Origin: Hymenochaete sp. R1
Taxonomy: Eukaryota > Basidiomycota > Agaricomycetes > Hymenochaetales > Hymenochaetaceae
DNA length: 64,000 nt
NCBI GenBank assembly: GCA_019400425.1
Contig: JAFREE010000003.1
Span: forward strand, 372,001 to 436,000
Direction: 5' to 3'
In this document: positions 1 through 13,040 of the stretch, one piece after another
Layout: each line of letters begins with the position of its first letter
Position numbering within the stretch: position 1 is the stretch's first letter
The notes under the pieces: model-generated
The model's input: only the letters and a program-made list of their open reading frames with translations
Told to the model about the DNA's origin: nothing
Database searches by the model: none
Position numbers and translations under genes: made by a program

Positions 1-215
1 GTTTACGGAAAACTCCATAGTTCAACGAGGATTACTCACTGGCATAATATTAATGCTGGCGACAGTATCGTAGTAGTACATACACACAAAAGAATTAAAC
101 AAAGCATGCCTTCTAATAAGAATCCAAGTGAAAAGAGAGTTATAAAAGAAGCAACCCAAAGTGAAATGCCGGGGTATTTGATTGCGCAAAGTACAGTGAG
201 AAGTTCTATGGCTCT

Positions 216-1879
216 TCATTCAAAGGAAAGTTCGTTCAAGAGGAGATCATTCATCTCCTTCGGGTTGTCGAGATAGACTGGGGCAAAACAAACCAGATAA
301 GCACCCGATAAACATGAATGGAATGAGTCAATACACAAAAAAGGCTTACCGTGATGTCCAGCTTTGTCGATAATATGTACATTCACGTCATGGTTCCCCG
401 CTGCCTTGAGACGTTCCTGGGACTGGTACCCTCCGAGGCAGTCCATCCAGTCATGCGAACCGTCTTTTCCAAACGACAGATCAATTTAGCGCAACACCTG
501 GCAAGAGGGAAGACATAAACTTACAAACGAAGGTGATGGGTATCTTTAGAGCGGATATTCGTTCGACTATGGGCATTCGTGCGTGGGCATAGGGAGCGAG
601 GATATGCGCTGTATTTAACGTTTGAGATCTGGAAAGAATAGAGCTGCGCTAGAAAACTCACAGATGCAATATTCCCCTGAACCTCTTGCTAAGGTAATGT
701 TTAAGATATAGTCGTTCATATTACGTGTTTCCTCGTCTGTAAGACCAGAAAATCGCCGACTCGAGTACTTGAGGGAGGACCGTCAGCTCATCACTCCGCA
801 GATATACAATGAGAACTGACCTTTCCGACCAACAGCGGACCGAAGATAGTTAAGTTCCTGACGAGTTGGAACGGGCTCACACCTTCCTCCCACAGGTACG
901 TGAACACCCTCCTAATCATTGGCTCTTTCTCCCTCTTCTCCTTCTGCTCCGCCCGAGCCGCCTTCACAAGCCGCTCATCACTTGACCGCCTCCACCGATG
1001 TCCGTTTGTCTTGCTTGGCACATCCTCCTCTATCCCTTGCGTCACCTCCCCCTGCTCGTCCGTCAACTCCCGACTAGGCTGTGCCGCCTCCGGATCTCCA
1101 AGCATACCCGCAGGACTCAGCAACACGAGTTTCGAGACCCTTTCCGGATGCTTCAACGCATACGCCGCAGCCAGATACGCACCCAACGAGTGGCCCACAA
1201 GCGTCATCTTCTGTAGTCCTTGTTGAGCCCTCCATTCCTCCAGGGCATCAAGGAAGAACGATTCGGCTTGCCCAACTCGTTCGGCTGTGTCGGAGCGCTT
1301 CGCGGTGACGACGAAGGGAGGGCGGGAGGAACGACCCATGCCGAGCCAGTCGAGCGAGTGGACGGGTGCACCGGTGCGTGCGGCCCAGGTGGCGAGAGCA
1401 GAGTAGTTGCGGAAATAAAAACCTAGACCTGCGCCGAACCCGTGCAGCATGACAACAGGACTAATTTTCGATGCTTGAGCAGGAGGGGTGGTGGTGTCGG
1501 TGGGTGTGATGGAAAAGACATTGAGGTGGCGTTTCGTGCCGGATAGTTCTGCGCGTGAAGATGTACCAACGACCGGGGAGTTCTTTTCTGTACGACTCCA
1601 TGTTGAGGATTGGAAGAATGGTAACATCCTGGTAGTGTATGCAGTGTTAGCAACTTTAAGCCTGGGCGAACGAGTATATCAGCGCACGTACCGCAGTAGC
1701 CTCTCCTCGCTCGCCGCACTGCCCTTCTCACCCGCAGACCACCAACTCTTCGCGCTCTGAAAGAACGTCTGGGGAATATCCTTGGCTTCAGGTAACGGCT
1801 TCGCCATCGTTGACTCAGCGATGGATGCAGCGGCAGCAGCATCCGCCGCATTCATATTGCCTAGTACTTCCGCAACCAT
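216..1879 (-). CDS. CGI-58/ABHD4-5-type alpha/beta hydrolase (lipase/acyltransferase family)
   Basis: Six exons join in phase. Exon 1 runs 1879-1692, the first intron 1691-1629, and exon 2 runs 1628-821. Three short exons follow and the last carries the stop. The oxyanion motif HGFGAG and the nucleophile elbow GHSLG are in exon 2. The motif HDWMDCLGG and the C-terminal AGHHVYLDNP are formed across introns. The HHVYLD stretch gives the HX4D motif of the ABHD4/ABHD5/Ict1/Cld1 group, whose members act on phospholipids, lysophosphatidic acid or cardiolipin, often at lipid droplets or mitochondria. The nucleophilic serine is present, unlike mammalian ABHD5 where it is Asn, so an active hydrolase is expected. 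The start at 1879 heads an Ala-rich leader; an in-frame ATG 24 bases downstream is an alternative. The precise substrate cannot be read from sequence. Confidence 0.87.
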
Positions 1880-2335
1880 GGATGATGATGATAGAAACGG
1901 AAGACGGCTTCGGGGGAAAGTGAAACGCGCTATCGCTGGTCGTTGGTGCTCGCACCTGGGTCTGGTGCGCGTTATATTGTGAATGAAGGCAGTGAATGAT
2001 TATGGTAGTCGTGGCAATGTGCTGAAGTGTGAGGTGTGTAATGCATGACCAGTTTTGTATTTGGACGGAGCGGGAATGGGGTGATGAGTCGCACCGGCGT
2101 CGGCATCGACGACGACTGACCAACCACCAGCTGCGCATCGCATTGCGTAGTTCTGCCGGCTGCAGTCGGCATCCATCATCACCACATCACTAAATGCTTG
2201 CAACCTTGATACAAATGTTACTCAGGTGTAACATACACGCAAGAATACATACAAAGAATACAATCAAAACAACAATATCTCGAATTTCACAATTACAAAC
2301 AAGAAAGTGCGCAGCAAGAATACATTCATTACTTT
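1880..2335. other. Intergenic, hydrolase promoter and 3' flank of the PKA regulatory gene
   Basis: This 456-base gap separates the start of the hydrolase gene from the stop of the PKA regulatory subunit gene, both on the minus strand. Short overlapping frames on both strands show no family motif. It should hold the hydrolase promoter and the PKA-R 3' UTR. No clear TATA box was found. Confidence 0.6.
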
Positions 2336-3900
2336 TTAGCGGGTCATCCGTCCAAGAGATCCGTACGTTGGGCCATAACTTTCTCCAGCCTTTCGTTCCA
2401 TGATCTCCCTCAGCGGTCCGAGGAGTCGAGTGAAAGCGGCAGCGTCCAATGCAGCAACCTTAAGCTTTGGAGCTGAAGGGTCGTTCCTTTGGACCGCACT
2501 TACAGTCGCTGCTCGCGGCGCACGCCTCAGCAGCGACAGTTCTAGACCGGAAATTCAGCCTTCCGTCATATAGTATAACAGTAACGAAATCGCATACCTC
2601 CGAAGTACTCGCCCTTTCTTAATCGCCCGACCTCACGCTCCGTATCATCTCCCGACTGCTTCTTCGTCACAACCGCCTCTCCTTCCTCAACAAAGAAGAA
2701 CGTGTCACCAAGTTCGCCCTGCTTCACGACCACGCTCCCATCCGCATGCACTTTCGACGTAAGCGCATCTGCAATTTTACTCCTTTCTTCGGGAGACAGG
2801 GATGCCAAGAGCGGAACAGTCGACAGAAAGTGTTCGTACATAGTTCGGCGACGATGTGCAGCCTTGAGGATAATTGTCCGAAAGGTTATACGGTCCACAC
2901 GCCAAAGCGTAGAGGGCTCTATGCTAAGCACCGTCGCAGCGCGCGGATGGCCATACATGAGCGCAAGCTCTCCAAACGAGGTCCCTGGCGGGCACTCTGC
3001 GACTTTTTGTCCGAATTCTGCATGATAATTCGGAGCGACGAAGTTCTTGTCCTTTTCGTCCGTACTTCCGTCTTTTGCTTGTGCAGCTCCGTGTGCCGTC
3101 ACGGATGCAGGAGGGAGCGCGTCGGGCTTAATGAAGCAATGCAACAATCCGCTCTCCACAACATAGAAATACTCTCCTTCGTCTCCCTGGCGGATCACTA
3201 CATCATTCGCAGGCACGCTCACTTCTTGCATAGCATTGAGCACGCCTGTCGCCTGCTCGTCATCCAGATCGCGAAAAATGAAGTTATTCTTGATGGATGA
3301 TTTGATGCGTGAAAGCTGTTCGGGTGACTTGGGAAATACGGGAATCGGCTCGCTGCTGTCGCCATCAACAAGAATCGACTCGGCCGATACGGATGTGCGT
3401 CGTGCGAGAATAGTCGCTGACGGCTGGAGGAAGTCTCCAGGATGTGGGGTATGGTTCCGGATGTCGTAGGATGCAAGAGAGTTGCCTGGCAGCGGTGTAG
3501 GGTCGACGGGATCAATTTGTACAGTTGGCGGGAGAGGTTGGATGGGAGAGTTAGACAGCAACGCGTTGCCTGGGACGTTGAGTGTCCCAAAGGGACTTAC
3601 TGGGGGCGCAATAGAGGGTCTATGCACTGGGAACGAGTGTCTATGTGCAGGCGAGAACGGCGAGACGCCCGTGACTGAACCTGCTCCCAACGGTGAATCC
3701 ATGTAGAGTTCTGAGGGCAAATCTCGAGCCGCAGCAGACGTTCGTCGAGCTAAAACATCTCGAGTCCTGGCACGTTGCTCCTCCAGCCTCGTCTGGAACC
3801 AGTTAGCGCAGAATTGAAGCGCATCTTTGGGTTGTACGCGGTGCGCGTCGCGGCTCAAGTCGGCGACGAGCGAATCAAATGTAGACGATGAGGACGACAT
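2336..3900 (-). CDS. BCY1: cAMP-dependent protein kinase regulatory subunit
   Basis: This is the inhibitory, cAMP-binding subunit of PKA. Exon 1 (3900-2598) and exon 2 (2541-2336) join across a 56-nt intron to give 502 residues. An N-terminal docking/dimerisation helix pair lies at about residues 7-45. A long Ser/Pro-rich linker leads to the autoinhibitory site ARRTSVSAE at about 166-174, a phosphorylatable RRxS type. Two cyclic-nucleotide domains follow. Their phosphate-binding cassettes are FGELALMYGHPRAATV and, restored only by the splice, FGELSLLRRAPRAATV; each has the Glu and Arg that hold cAMP. A second RRTS lies at residues 52-55, just after the docking domain, and could be another PKA site. 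The frame is open far upstream, but the ATG at 3900 is chosen because the docking domain starts right after it. Confidence 0.95.
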
Positions 3901-4434
3901 TGTAGAATCAGGCCTCGGAGGCGTCCCAGTGCTTTGACGAAAAGATGGCTCAGGGAGAGGAGTGTTGGGGAGGAGCAGGGGTATTTCAGAGAAGGAGGTA
4001 TATAAAGGCAGAAGAGCGCGTTGTACTTTTCGATGCAGGGTCCGCTTCGCCCCAAATTCGGAAGGAACGGCGAGCAACGCCACCACCCCTTCAGTTCCTT
4101 TGTTCCTCGCCTCTCGTTCCTTCGACTCATTTAATAACAACAATGATCGTTTCAGCTTATAGCATGCATTGATAATAGAATAATGCATAATAAGAGAGAC
4201 GCAATATGAAAAGTCTAGTATACATATACTCATACAAGCTGGTTTAAAAAATCTTGCACAAAATCGCCAAAACCTAAATCCTACATTGAAGAAGCAAGAA
4301 ATAAGAAATATGCTGACTCTCCTCTTCTCAGAATACATTTCTATTTGATACAGTTTGGAGCTCTGGATGATAATAAAGATCCAGCTTCAGGCCAATCCGT
4401 CTGGTAAGTAAAATGATGCACTAACCTAGAAATT
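3901..4434. promoter_or_regulatory. Promoter region of the PKA regulatory subunit
   Basis: These 534 bases lie between the PKA-R start and the stop of the RBR ligase gene, both on the minus strand. The frame of PKA-R is open through much of it, but the translated residues are low complexity and look like nothing. A TATATAAAG string at about 3999-4007 reads in the plus direction, so it is not a convincing TATA box for the minus-strand gene. Confidence 0.45.
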
Positions 4435-7400
4435 TCACAGGCCAATGCCTCCATGAACCTTATTCATATGTTCGTACACGTCGCCGGATTCCTTGAACCT
4501 CGCCATACACGCCCAACATATATGAGTACTACACCTCGCGCACATGACATGGTTGCACCCTTCTGCTTTCTCAATAACAGACGTGCACGCCGGGCAGCTT
4601 TTCACGTTGTTCTGCTCCTTCCACTCCTCAAATAGTCTTTCGCTGGCAGCGGCGCTCATAGTGCATGCTACACCTTCATGTTCCACAGCATGACACGCCG
4701 CACATATCCGAACAAGACATGTCGGACATTGGATAGTGCTCCCGCACGAGCTCGTGCGATAAATTTGCGGACAGTCCGGCGTAGGGCAATAATGAAACTC
4801 TTCGGGACGAGAGTGGATGTAAGAGAGGAAACTGGCTTCGACGAGTTGCGCAAATGTCTCCTTTTCGACGAGTCTCTGACATAGATGAAGCGGAAGGAGC
4901 TCCGGACACTTATTATCGTCGCCTATACATTTCAAGGGGAACATGCGATGATCACCTGAAGCCGAAATATACCGGGTCAGACAGATTTTGCATGCCTTGT
5001 GTCCACAATCGAGCTTGATCGCTCCCGTCGCTTCGTCCATGCAAATAATGCAAGAGCCAATGGGCATCCTCTTGGTGTTCGGAGGCCTCATAATCGACCC
5101 GTACTTCTGTGCGAGGGACTCAACAACCCATTCAAACTGGTCCTTGGTCCCACGAACGACGAGTTTCCGTTCCTCAAAATCGAGGGTAGCATTGCCGCGG
5201 CCGACCTTTTCGTTAATATCATCCAAATTATCGAAGAGTAGCTCCATCAGTACTCGCCCAGAGAGGGGAAGGGAGAAGCATTGTGACTCTCTTAAAGACT
5301 TTATCTTCGTTAGGATTAGGACCCTAGCCTGCCGTCTTGATGCTTCAGAGCCCCACGCTTTGATAATACAGCGCAAGCGATCAAACCGAATCCTACTTCG
5401 CGCCTTCACGGATGTCTCTTCGAGGAATTCGTGTCCTTCCGAAGTGGTAAAGAACTTGTCCCATACAGGCGTATCCCCTTCCTTCAGTATCTCACCAGCG
5501 AGAAGACGTTCGAGCGGCGCCTTCACTCTTTTCAAACTGCCCAAGTCCGAGGCCGAAATCGATACTTCGGACTGTGCCGTATCGTTTGCGTTCCATGACA
5601 GTTGCACACCAGGTTGCCCTCTTGCGAAGTCGGTGAGCCGCATCAGCTCGAATCGAAGAGCTTGGCGGAGAGAATTAGGGACCTTGTAAGCCATTTTATG
5701 CAAGTGATGAACGTATATCCTTTCGTGTCCAAGAAACGCATACTTGCGTCCATTTAGATGGGACCTCGCGGATGCGGCGCTTTCGGCGCTGGCGAATCTG
5801 GCAATACCACGTATCCTCCCGTTCGTAGGAAGAACAGGGGGAAATTTCAGGTGGATCAATGAGCCATGTTCTTCGAGATAGCGCTTTAACAGATTGGTGA
5901 TATCTGCAAGGCTTTTGTACTTCGCGTCAGCTATCATAAGTCCACCTTCCATGATGGGTCGCTTGCTAAAGCTTCGAAGAGTCTTCTCAGCAGTTGCAGG
6001 TGGGATACCTTCGAATTTGACGGTGAAAGGGCCTGCTTTTGGCAAACCGTAATTCAAATGGGCAGAAACGACATGGTTTTTTAGAGTCGTCCCATGAATT
6101 TTCTTCGCGATATCTATTGCTTCGTCTTGCGTCTCAAATCCTAGATACCCTGTGGCGCCGGGTGCCGGAATATCAAGTCGAAGGATGCAAGCGCTGAGTC
6201 GACCAACCTCACTGGGCCGTTCCTGATGGTAAGCGTGCGCAATAATAGTCCCAAACGGCTGCTTAGATCCGTTCAGAGACTCGATGGCAGATGCAGCCTC
6301 AGTGGATGAAGAAAAGGAAACCCTCGCCTGGCTGTACGTGCTGGGCAGAGTGGTCCACGTTTCCACGTTCCGTACTTCACCGAGGCGCGAGACCATATTC
6401 CGCACGACAGAGGCAGACATGTTTAGCGGCAGGTTACCGACAAGGATCTCGCTTGACTCAAAGGATGTCGCCACATCCAAGACCTGGAGACCGTTTCCGA
6501 CAGTCACCCGAGTTGACTTGAGCAGTGTCAAAGTGATTTCCGAATTACATGAAGATGTCGAAGCTGCCCTAAGGCCACTCCCAATCATCCTTTTCGAGGT
6601 TGGTCCGGCGTTTAGAATTTCTCTCTTTGATGGTGTTAATTTCAAGTTGAAGGCATACGGGATATAACTTACCCTTCGAAACAATTCCTGGTCCGTCCGA
6701 TCCGCTCCTCTTCGTTTCACCTTCAAAAACAGGATGAGAACGAATGTAGGTACCAGAGTCTTTGAAGACTCACGTTGAATCTGTCTGACTGCGGTTCGGC
6801 TGCACTGGCAGTTTGGAAATGCATGTCTTTGCAAAGTCCCAGAGTACAGAAATGGCAGCGTCTAGTCACACCGTTTTGCTTCTGCTTTTGAGCACACAAC
6901 GTCTGGATGCTACCTGGCAACTTGACTAGAGGCGGACACTCGTCAACTGGGACGTCGTCGTCCTTTGTAACCATCGCTTCGGTAGGAACCTTCCCAGTCG
7001 ATGCGAGTTTCCTTTCATACACTTTCTGGGACATAAGTAGCTGAAATTTGTGGAGCACACACGCTAAGTTACGAAGACAACATTTAGGAGGGAGGCTTAC
7101 TCGTTTTCTGGTACTCAAATACTTGAGCCGACCCTCCCGAGAAATCTTCGGTTTAAGAATTCTAACATTAGTCGAGCCGTCATCTGGAAGTAACCCAGGA
7201 TCATTTACTGTCTGTACCTGGACTGAGTTTAAGACAGGCATAATTAAACAGCTGGCAGGCACTTACGTCTGGTGGGGATGTATCGGGCGGTTGCTTGGGC
7301 AAATGTTGAAACCGGCAACGATCACCACGTCTGCAATAACCCTGCAAGAACTTCTTGCATTTCCTTTGAGCTAGAAGTTGCGACAGCTCTTGCGGATCTA

Positions 7401-8118
7401 TGGTTTTATGAAGGAATTGACAGGGATACCGGAAGCAATTTCCCATGTTGAAGTTCAAGCACACACCGGGTGCAAGCTGCATATTAATTGTCAACAAATT
7501 CAATATTCGATGCGCTGGTGCGAAAGAATACAAAAAACGCACCATTCTTTGAGTATCTAGTAAGCGGTTGGCGCCGACGCTCTGACATTCTTCATCACGA
7601 ACGAGAGGTGACGTCCCTGTAGAGCTATTACAAGACTCTGTGTCGGTCAAAGACGGCTGGGTGTGTGCAGTAACGTCAGAAACAGCTCATAAATCGATTT
7701 ACATGACAAACAAACTGACCGTCTCCTCATCTGCTGAGAACCTAGAAGATGATCCACTTGCAATAGTTGAAAATGAGGAGTCGCTCGTTAAGCCCGAACG
7801 CGGTGCAGTTATCGTTTCACGTCGAGGCATTTCCATAGACTTCAGGGGGGGCCTGTCCGTCAAACTTGGAGGAACAGAAACACTGTGATAAAAGGGAGTG
7901 CCCTCTTGAAGATGGCGCCTAACGTCTCCCATAATCGACAGATTCGGTTGCAGGCTCAAGATAGGTGCGTCCAAACTCCGAAGACGCTTCTCGAGCCCCA
8001 ACGAGGAACACCCCTGTCCTGTCATACTCGAATGAGGTGTTCTGCTGTACAAACTCGGCCGTGCTGACGACACCGTCTCTCTTTGAGCCCCTCGAGGTAT
8101 AGACGTGTTACGTTGCAT
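4435..8118 (-). CDS. RBR (RING-IBR-RING) E3 ubiquitin ligase with CCCH zinc fingers and an RRM
   Basis: The encoded protein of about 1,100 residues combines RNA-binding modules with a ubiquitin ligase core. After a Ser-rich leader come two CCCH fingers (C-x7-C-x4-C-x3-H and C-x7-C-x5-C-x3-H), then an RRM-like domain with ILVGNLP as its RNP2-like strand. The C-terminus has RING1 (starting CIICMDEATG), an IBR (YCPTPDCPQIY..CAACHAVEHEG) and RING2 (CPACTSVIEKAEGCNHVMC..HICWACM). The RING2 GCNHV cysteine is the expected thioester site. Introns are clear at about 7720-7653 and after the second finger (GTAAGTG), then at GTAAGCC and GTGAGTC. Two further 3n introns are possible. The upstream frame opens with TTG, so the first ATG (8118) is used; an upstream exon is not excluded. 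RBR ligases carrying RNA-binding modules exist, but the target here is unknown. Confidence 0.85.
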
Positions 8119-8278
8119 GGAAAAACACTCTGTTCTATGGTCTGGCAATTGCTGTGTCTGGAGTGAGAGAATAGGAAGCTATGTTATGCGCTCTGCTGAT
8201 GACTGTCGAATAAGGCGATAGAAACGCGGATGCATGAAAACTATGGAGGTGCGGTTGCGATGCGTATGCGGTCCAGCG

Positions 8279-8286
8279 CTTATATA
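8279..8286 (-). promoter_or_regulatory. Candidate TATA box of the RBR ligase gene
   Basis: Minus-strand TATATAAG lies about 160 bases upstream of the chosen start codon at 8118, in the correct orientation. The surrounding 8119-8630 gap holds no other feature; it also contains the 3' flank of the stress-type gene. Confidence 0.4.
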
Positions 8287-8630
8287 CTGGGCGACAAGAG
8301 GGTGATGGCGGGAAGGGAAGGGAGCAATGATGAAGAAGCTGAGAGTCGCCGGACCCTTATGCAACCCCATCACAGAAAGAAACACAGTCATGTGACCGCA
8401 TACAGTCACCTATCAGATTTAGCCGGTCGTTGCCGACAATCGAGTGCCCCAAGTGCCCCCAGCATTCCGAGTCTTTTGATGATGAAACGCGCTCGCTTAC
8501 TGCCCAGACAAGTGTTTAGAAATCAGAGTCCATATCCGCATTATTGAAAATGTCATGTCTAGTGGTACAGCTACATTTGTCTTATTTTAAACAGCACGTT
8601 CTGAAATACAGTATAGAAATCAATTTCCAT

Positions 8631-9429
8631 TTACAACTCGCCGGCCTAAGCATCGGAAGTCAGATTACAAACGAATGGGAATTTCAACAATTACACTTAC
8701 CTTGCGATCCATGCCACGTTCCTTCAACTCCGTCTTGCCAGTCACAGTTCCTGCAAGCTTCTCAGCTGTGCCTAGAAGTGTTCTAGTGAGCATCTAGTTT
8801 GAATAACATTGCAAAAAAAAGATTTATTTACCGCGCATTTTATCGCCAAAAGTTGCCTTCCCGCCTTCACGCTCAGCATGGGCCTCGTTGCCAAATTGGT
8901 GGTCGCGGGAGCCCGTAGAGTCAAAGTCGCTGCGGTCGCGCTCACGGTCTTGAATATTGTCAAGGCCACGCTCACGGTCCTGAAGGTTGTCGAGACCGCG
9001 TTGGGAGTTCGATGTATTGTCGAAGTCATTCTGGCCACCAACATTTGTCGAAGAGCGCTGATTGAAGGTTTGGCCTGTCGTCGTGTTACCATACTGCGAA
9101 TCGGAGCCGGTGAACCCAGGCTTTTCTAGGCCTCGGTCACGCCCAAAGGCGCCAGTGCCAGACGAGGACAAGTCATCGGTACCGAGGTCATTACCGCCAA
9201 CAGTGGTGCGGTTATAGTCACGGTTGCCGAAGTTGTCAGTTTGAGTCGTATCGGATGCGCGCTGCTGGCCGGCACCGTAACCACCGAGACCTGTGTTTGC
9301 AGGGTCAAAAGCACCAGCACCAGTGCCTTGACCGTAGGACTCTATTCCTTCGTTGTCGCCCCTGGTGAAGCCTTCGTTACGGCCAGTGGTGTTCGAAGAA
9401 GTGTTGAAACCGTCGTTAGAGAAAGACAT
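8631..9429 (-). CDS. Glycine-rich hydrophilic stress-type protein with CsbD-like tail
   Basis: Three exons (9429-8832, 8771-8701, 8645-8631) give 227 residues; the last exon is 15 nt. The protein is almost entirely Gly, Asn, Asp, Ser, Thr and Gln, with no predicted fold. It has a near-perfect tandem repeat, LDNLQDRERG followed by LDNIQDRERD, before the tail. The tail MRGTAEKLAGTVTGK and TELKERGMDRKAGEL, rebuilt over two introns, resembles the K-x-x-A-x-x-x-x-G-x-V-T-G pattern of CsbD-like stress proteins. That assignment is by eye and tentative. Small proteins of this type in fungi are often strongly induced in stress or starvation. A good TATA box upstream agrees with strong regulated expression. 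Confidence 0.75.
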
Positions 9430-9536
9430 GATTTATAGAAAGTCAGATAAGATGTTGGAGTAAGTAGATGAGTTGCCTTGAGTGATGATGAATACTTTGA
9501 GAATTGTAAGGACGAAACATAGACGAGGGGATTCAG

Positions 9537-9543
9537 CTTTATA
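9537..9543 (-). promoter_or_regulatory. TATA box of the stress-type gene
   Basis: Minus-strand TATAAAG lies about 110 bases upstream of the ATG at 9429, a usual spacing for basidiomycete TATA promoters. An AGGGG pentamer (yeast-type stress element core) sits at about 9526-9530, but five bases prove little. The rest of the 9430-9859 gap shows nothing else. Confidence 0.5.
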
Positions 9544-9859
9544 GGTCTTTCGAACCGGAGGCGTCATAGATGACGACCGTTACTGAATTTCGATGTCATT
9601 GATGGTTTACACCTAGTTTTGGAGCACATGGGCGAAAGTTGCGAGCTTCAGGAACAGCTGGGACAGCCTTAATCTGTTTAATTGGAGTCCCTGGAGTCGT
9701 CATATGTAGAGCCGCACGTGACGTAGGCACTGCAATCTTTTGCTTGCTTTCGCAGCTTTTGTGTTTGTTTCCACAGCGTTCATTGAGCTTGAGTCTAGGT
9801 CAGTCTTTTTCTCAAGATCAAGGGTACTGAGTAGGGAAAAAGGAGTTATCTCAGAAAAA

Positions 9860-11347
<1,488 letters not shown>

Positions 11348-11559
11348 GGGACATGGGAGACGCGACGGTCGCGTCTCGAGTAATGAGAAACTGTAGATAA
11401 AGGACAACTTGACAAAATCGTTTCGCGTGGCCCTGGCGTAATCGCTGGGAATATCGGTGATATACATGTATAGTGATAAAACTCCGAAGTTCAAAAGCAA
11501 AGAAAAAGACAACCCATTGAGAAAGTATGGCACGTTGTCGATGAAAAAGAACCCAAAGT

Positions 11560-12730
11560 TTACCACTCCTTCGCAAGCTTGAAAGACCATTGGAAATCTA
11601 TACATTGGAATGAGTGTGACTGCGAGTAAAAATACAATAAAAACTATCACATACCTGCGTATACTTCCTTATCGTCATCAATAACACGACTTGAGACGTT
11701 GTACGTGCCAGAGCGCGCAACCATTCCTGAAGGTGATTCCTCCGTGTTAAAGTTCTTGATATACGGTTTTCTGGCATGATTGTTAGCAACAGCAAACGAC
11801 GCACACTATAATATACTTACTCCTGCGGCCCATATGATCCAAGCATCTGTTCAAGCTTGTCAACTATGAAGTAAGTTAGCTACTATTCAGGCTTGCAACA
11901 AGTGATAGAATCTGTACCTCTTATACCGGCTCGCTTTACGACTTGGATGTATTTCACGCCCTGTACAATCTTTCAGTCTAGGCTTTGATGCATACAATTA
12001 AGGCATCATACCCTGGTTCTGTGTCAGTATGAATTCTCCGCTACTAAATGAGGGACTCACGAGATGATAGAGTGGTTGACTTTGAATTCCATGCGTACGC
12101 TAAGCACAGCAGGCACAGCATCAACAGCTGTCCACTCAGACAGAAAATACATACGCCATACTTGTATTCGATTCCTTCCTTTATTGTGATCGGGTTCTTC
12201 TTTGCGTCCTCAAGAACTTGCGGATTAGTGAGATCAAGAATAATGCGTTTCCCGGCCGGCAGCGAATCAGAGACGAGTTCCATAGTGAGCATCGTTACCT
12301 GCATACATGCAGTCGCGATGAGGCGTCGATACGCGTAAAGGAAGAAGACGCATCGGACACATCACTTACCTTTGGTCCCTCTGCAGGTGCAGAAGACCCA
12401 GAACCAATACCCAAATTCTCTTTCCATCGCTTCAGACTCTCGTCGTTGGCGTCCATTTGTGCGTATTCCTCCGGGCTCTGGTCGGGGATTGGTTAGCGTC
12501 GCTTGTGGTCATCTCGTAAGGTAATGTGGGTTCTACCTTGGCAGGAGCTGTCACTTTGTAACCTGTATAACAGCAGTGAGCTCAGTCACCTTATCACTCA
12601 TGGTCAAGAGTACAAAGGGCTTACCAGGGGTTTCAGATGCCTGCAGGTCCTCATCATCGTGCTGCAACAACACCAAGCATGAAGTGAAGTTCTCGTCAAC
12701 AGCCAGAGCCTTTCAACTTACTGTAGACAT
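11560..12730 (-). CDS. RDI1: Rho GDP-dissociation inhibitor
   Basis: RhoGDI extracts prenylated Rho/Cdc42 GTPases from membranes and keeps them inactive in the cytosol. The gene is cut into about nine small exons. The first holds only nine coding bases (Met-Ser-Thr) before GTAAGT. Joined, they give about 200 residues, the usual family length. These run from an acidic N-terminal arm (HDDEDLQASETPGYK) through SPEEYAQMDANDESLKRWK to the Ig-like fold with KVTMLTMELVSDSLP, VRMEFKVNHSIISGVKYIQ, and the end FQWSFKLAKEW. The family motifs VNHSIISG and Y.Q.VKRAG, and the closing W.FK..K.W, are all present. It looks intact. Confidence 0.93.
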
Positions 12731-13040
12731 GATATTTGATTGATAGTTGGACTTTCGAACGTCTGATTAGTTTTGATAGATAAAGGAGTAGTTGAGAATC
12801 TTGAAAGTCCAGGATCAAGGGTGCTTCCGTTCGTTGCAACGCGAAGCCTCCCTTTGCCGATCTCATCGATGACCGTTTCCCACGGAAGCAGAAAAGCAGT
12901 AGCATACAATCAACAATTAATATTTTCGTCCTCCATTTTCTCAGTAAAAAACAAAACATTTCTAACAAAACATCATTGCAGGCAATCAGAATACATCAAT
13001 CTACGTTTCCTCAAAATTTCATATGCGCTTCGCTGCAAAG
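12731..13040. promoter_or_regulatory. Promoter region of RhoGDI
   Basis: This 310-base interval between the RhoGDI start and the stop of the first CCCH gene shows no coding signal and no distinct promoter element. Confidence 0.4.

Noticed and set aside
4339..4434. Extending the PKA regulatory subunit upstream through its long open frame
   Set aside because: The frame upstream of 3900 is low complexity, and the docking domain begins immediately after the ATG at 3900.
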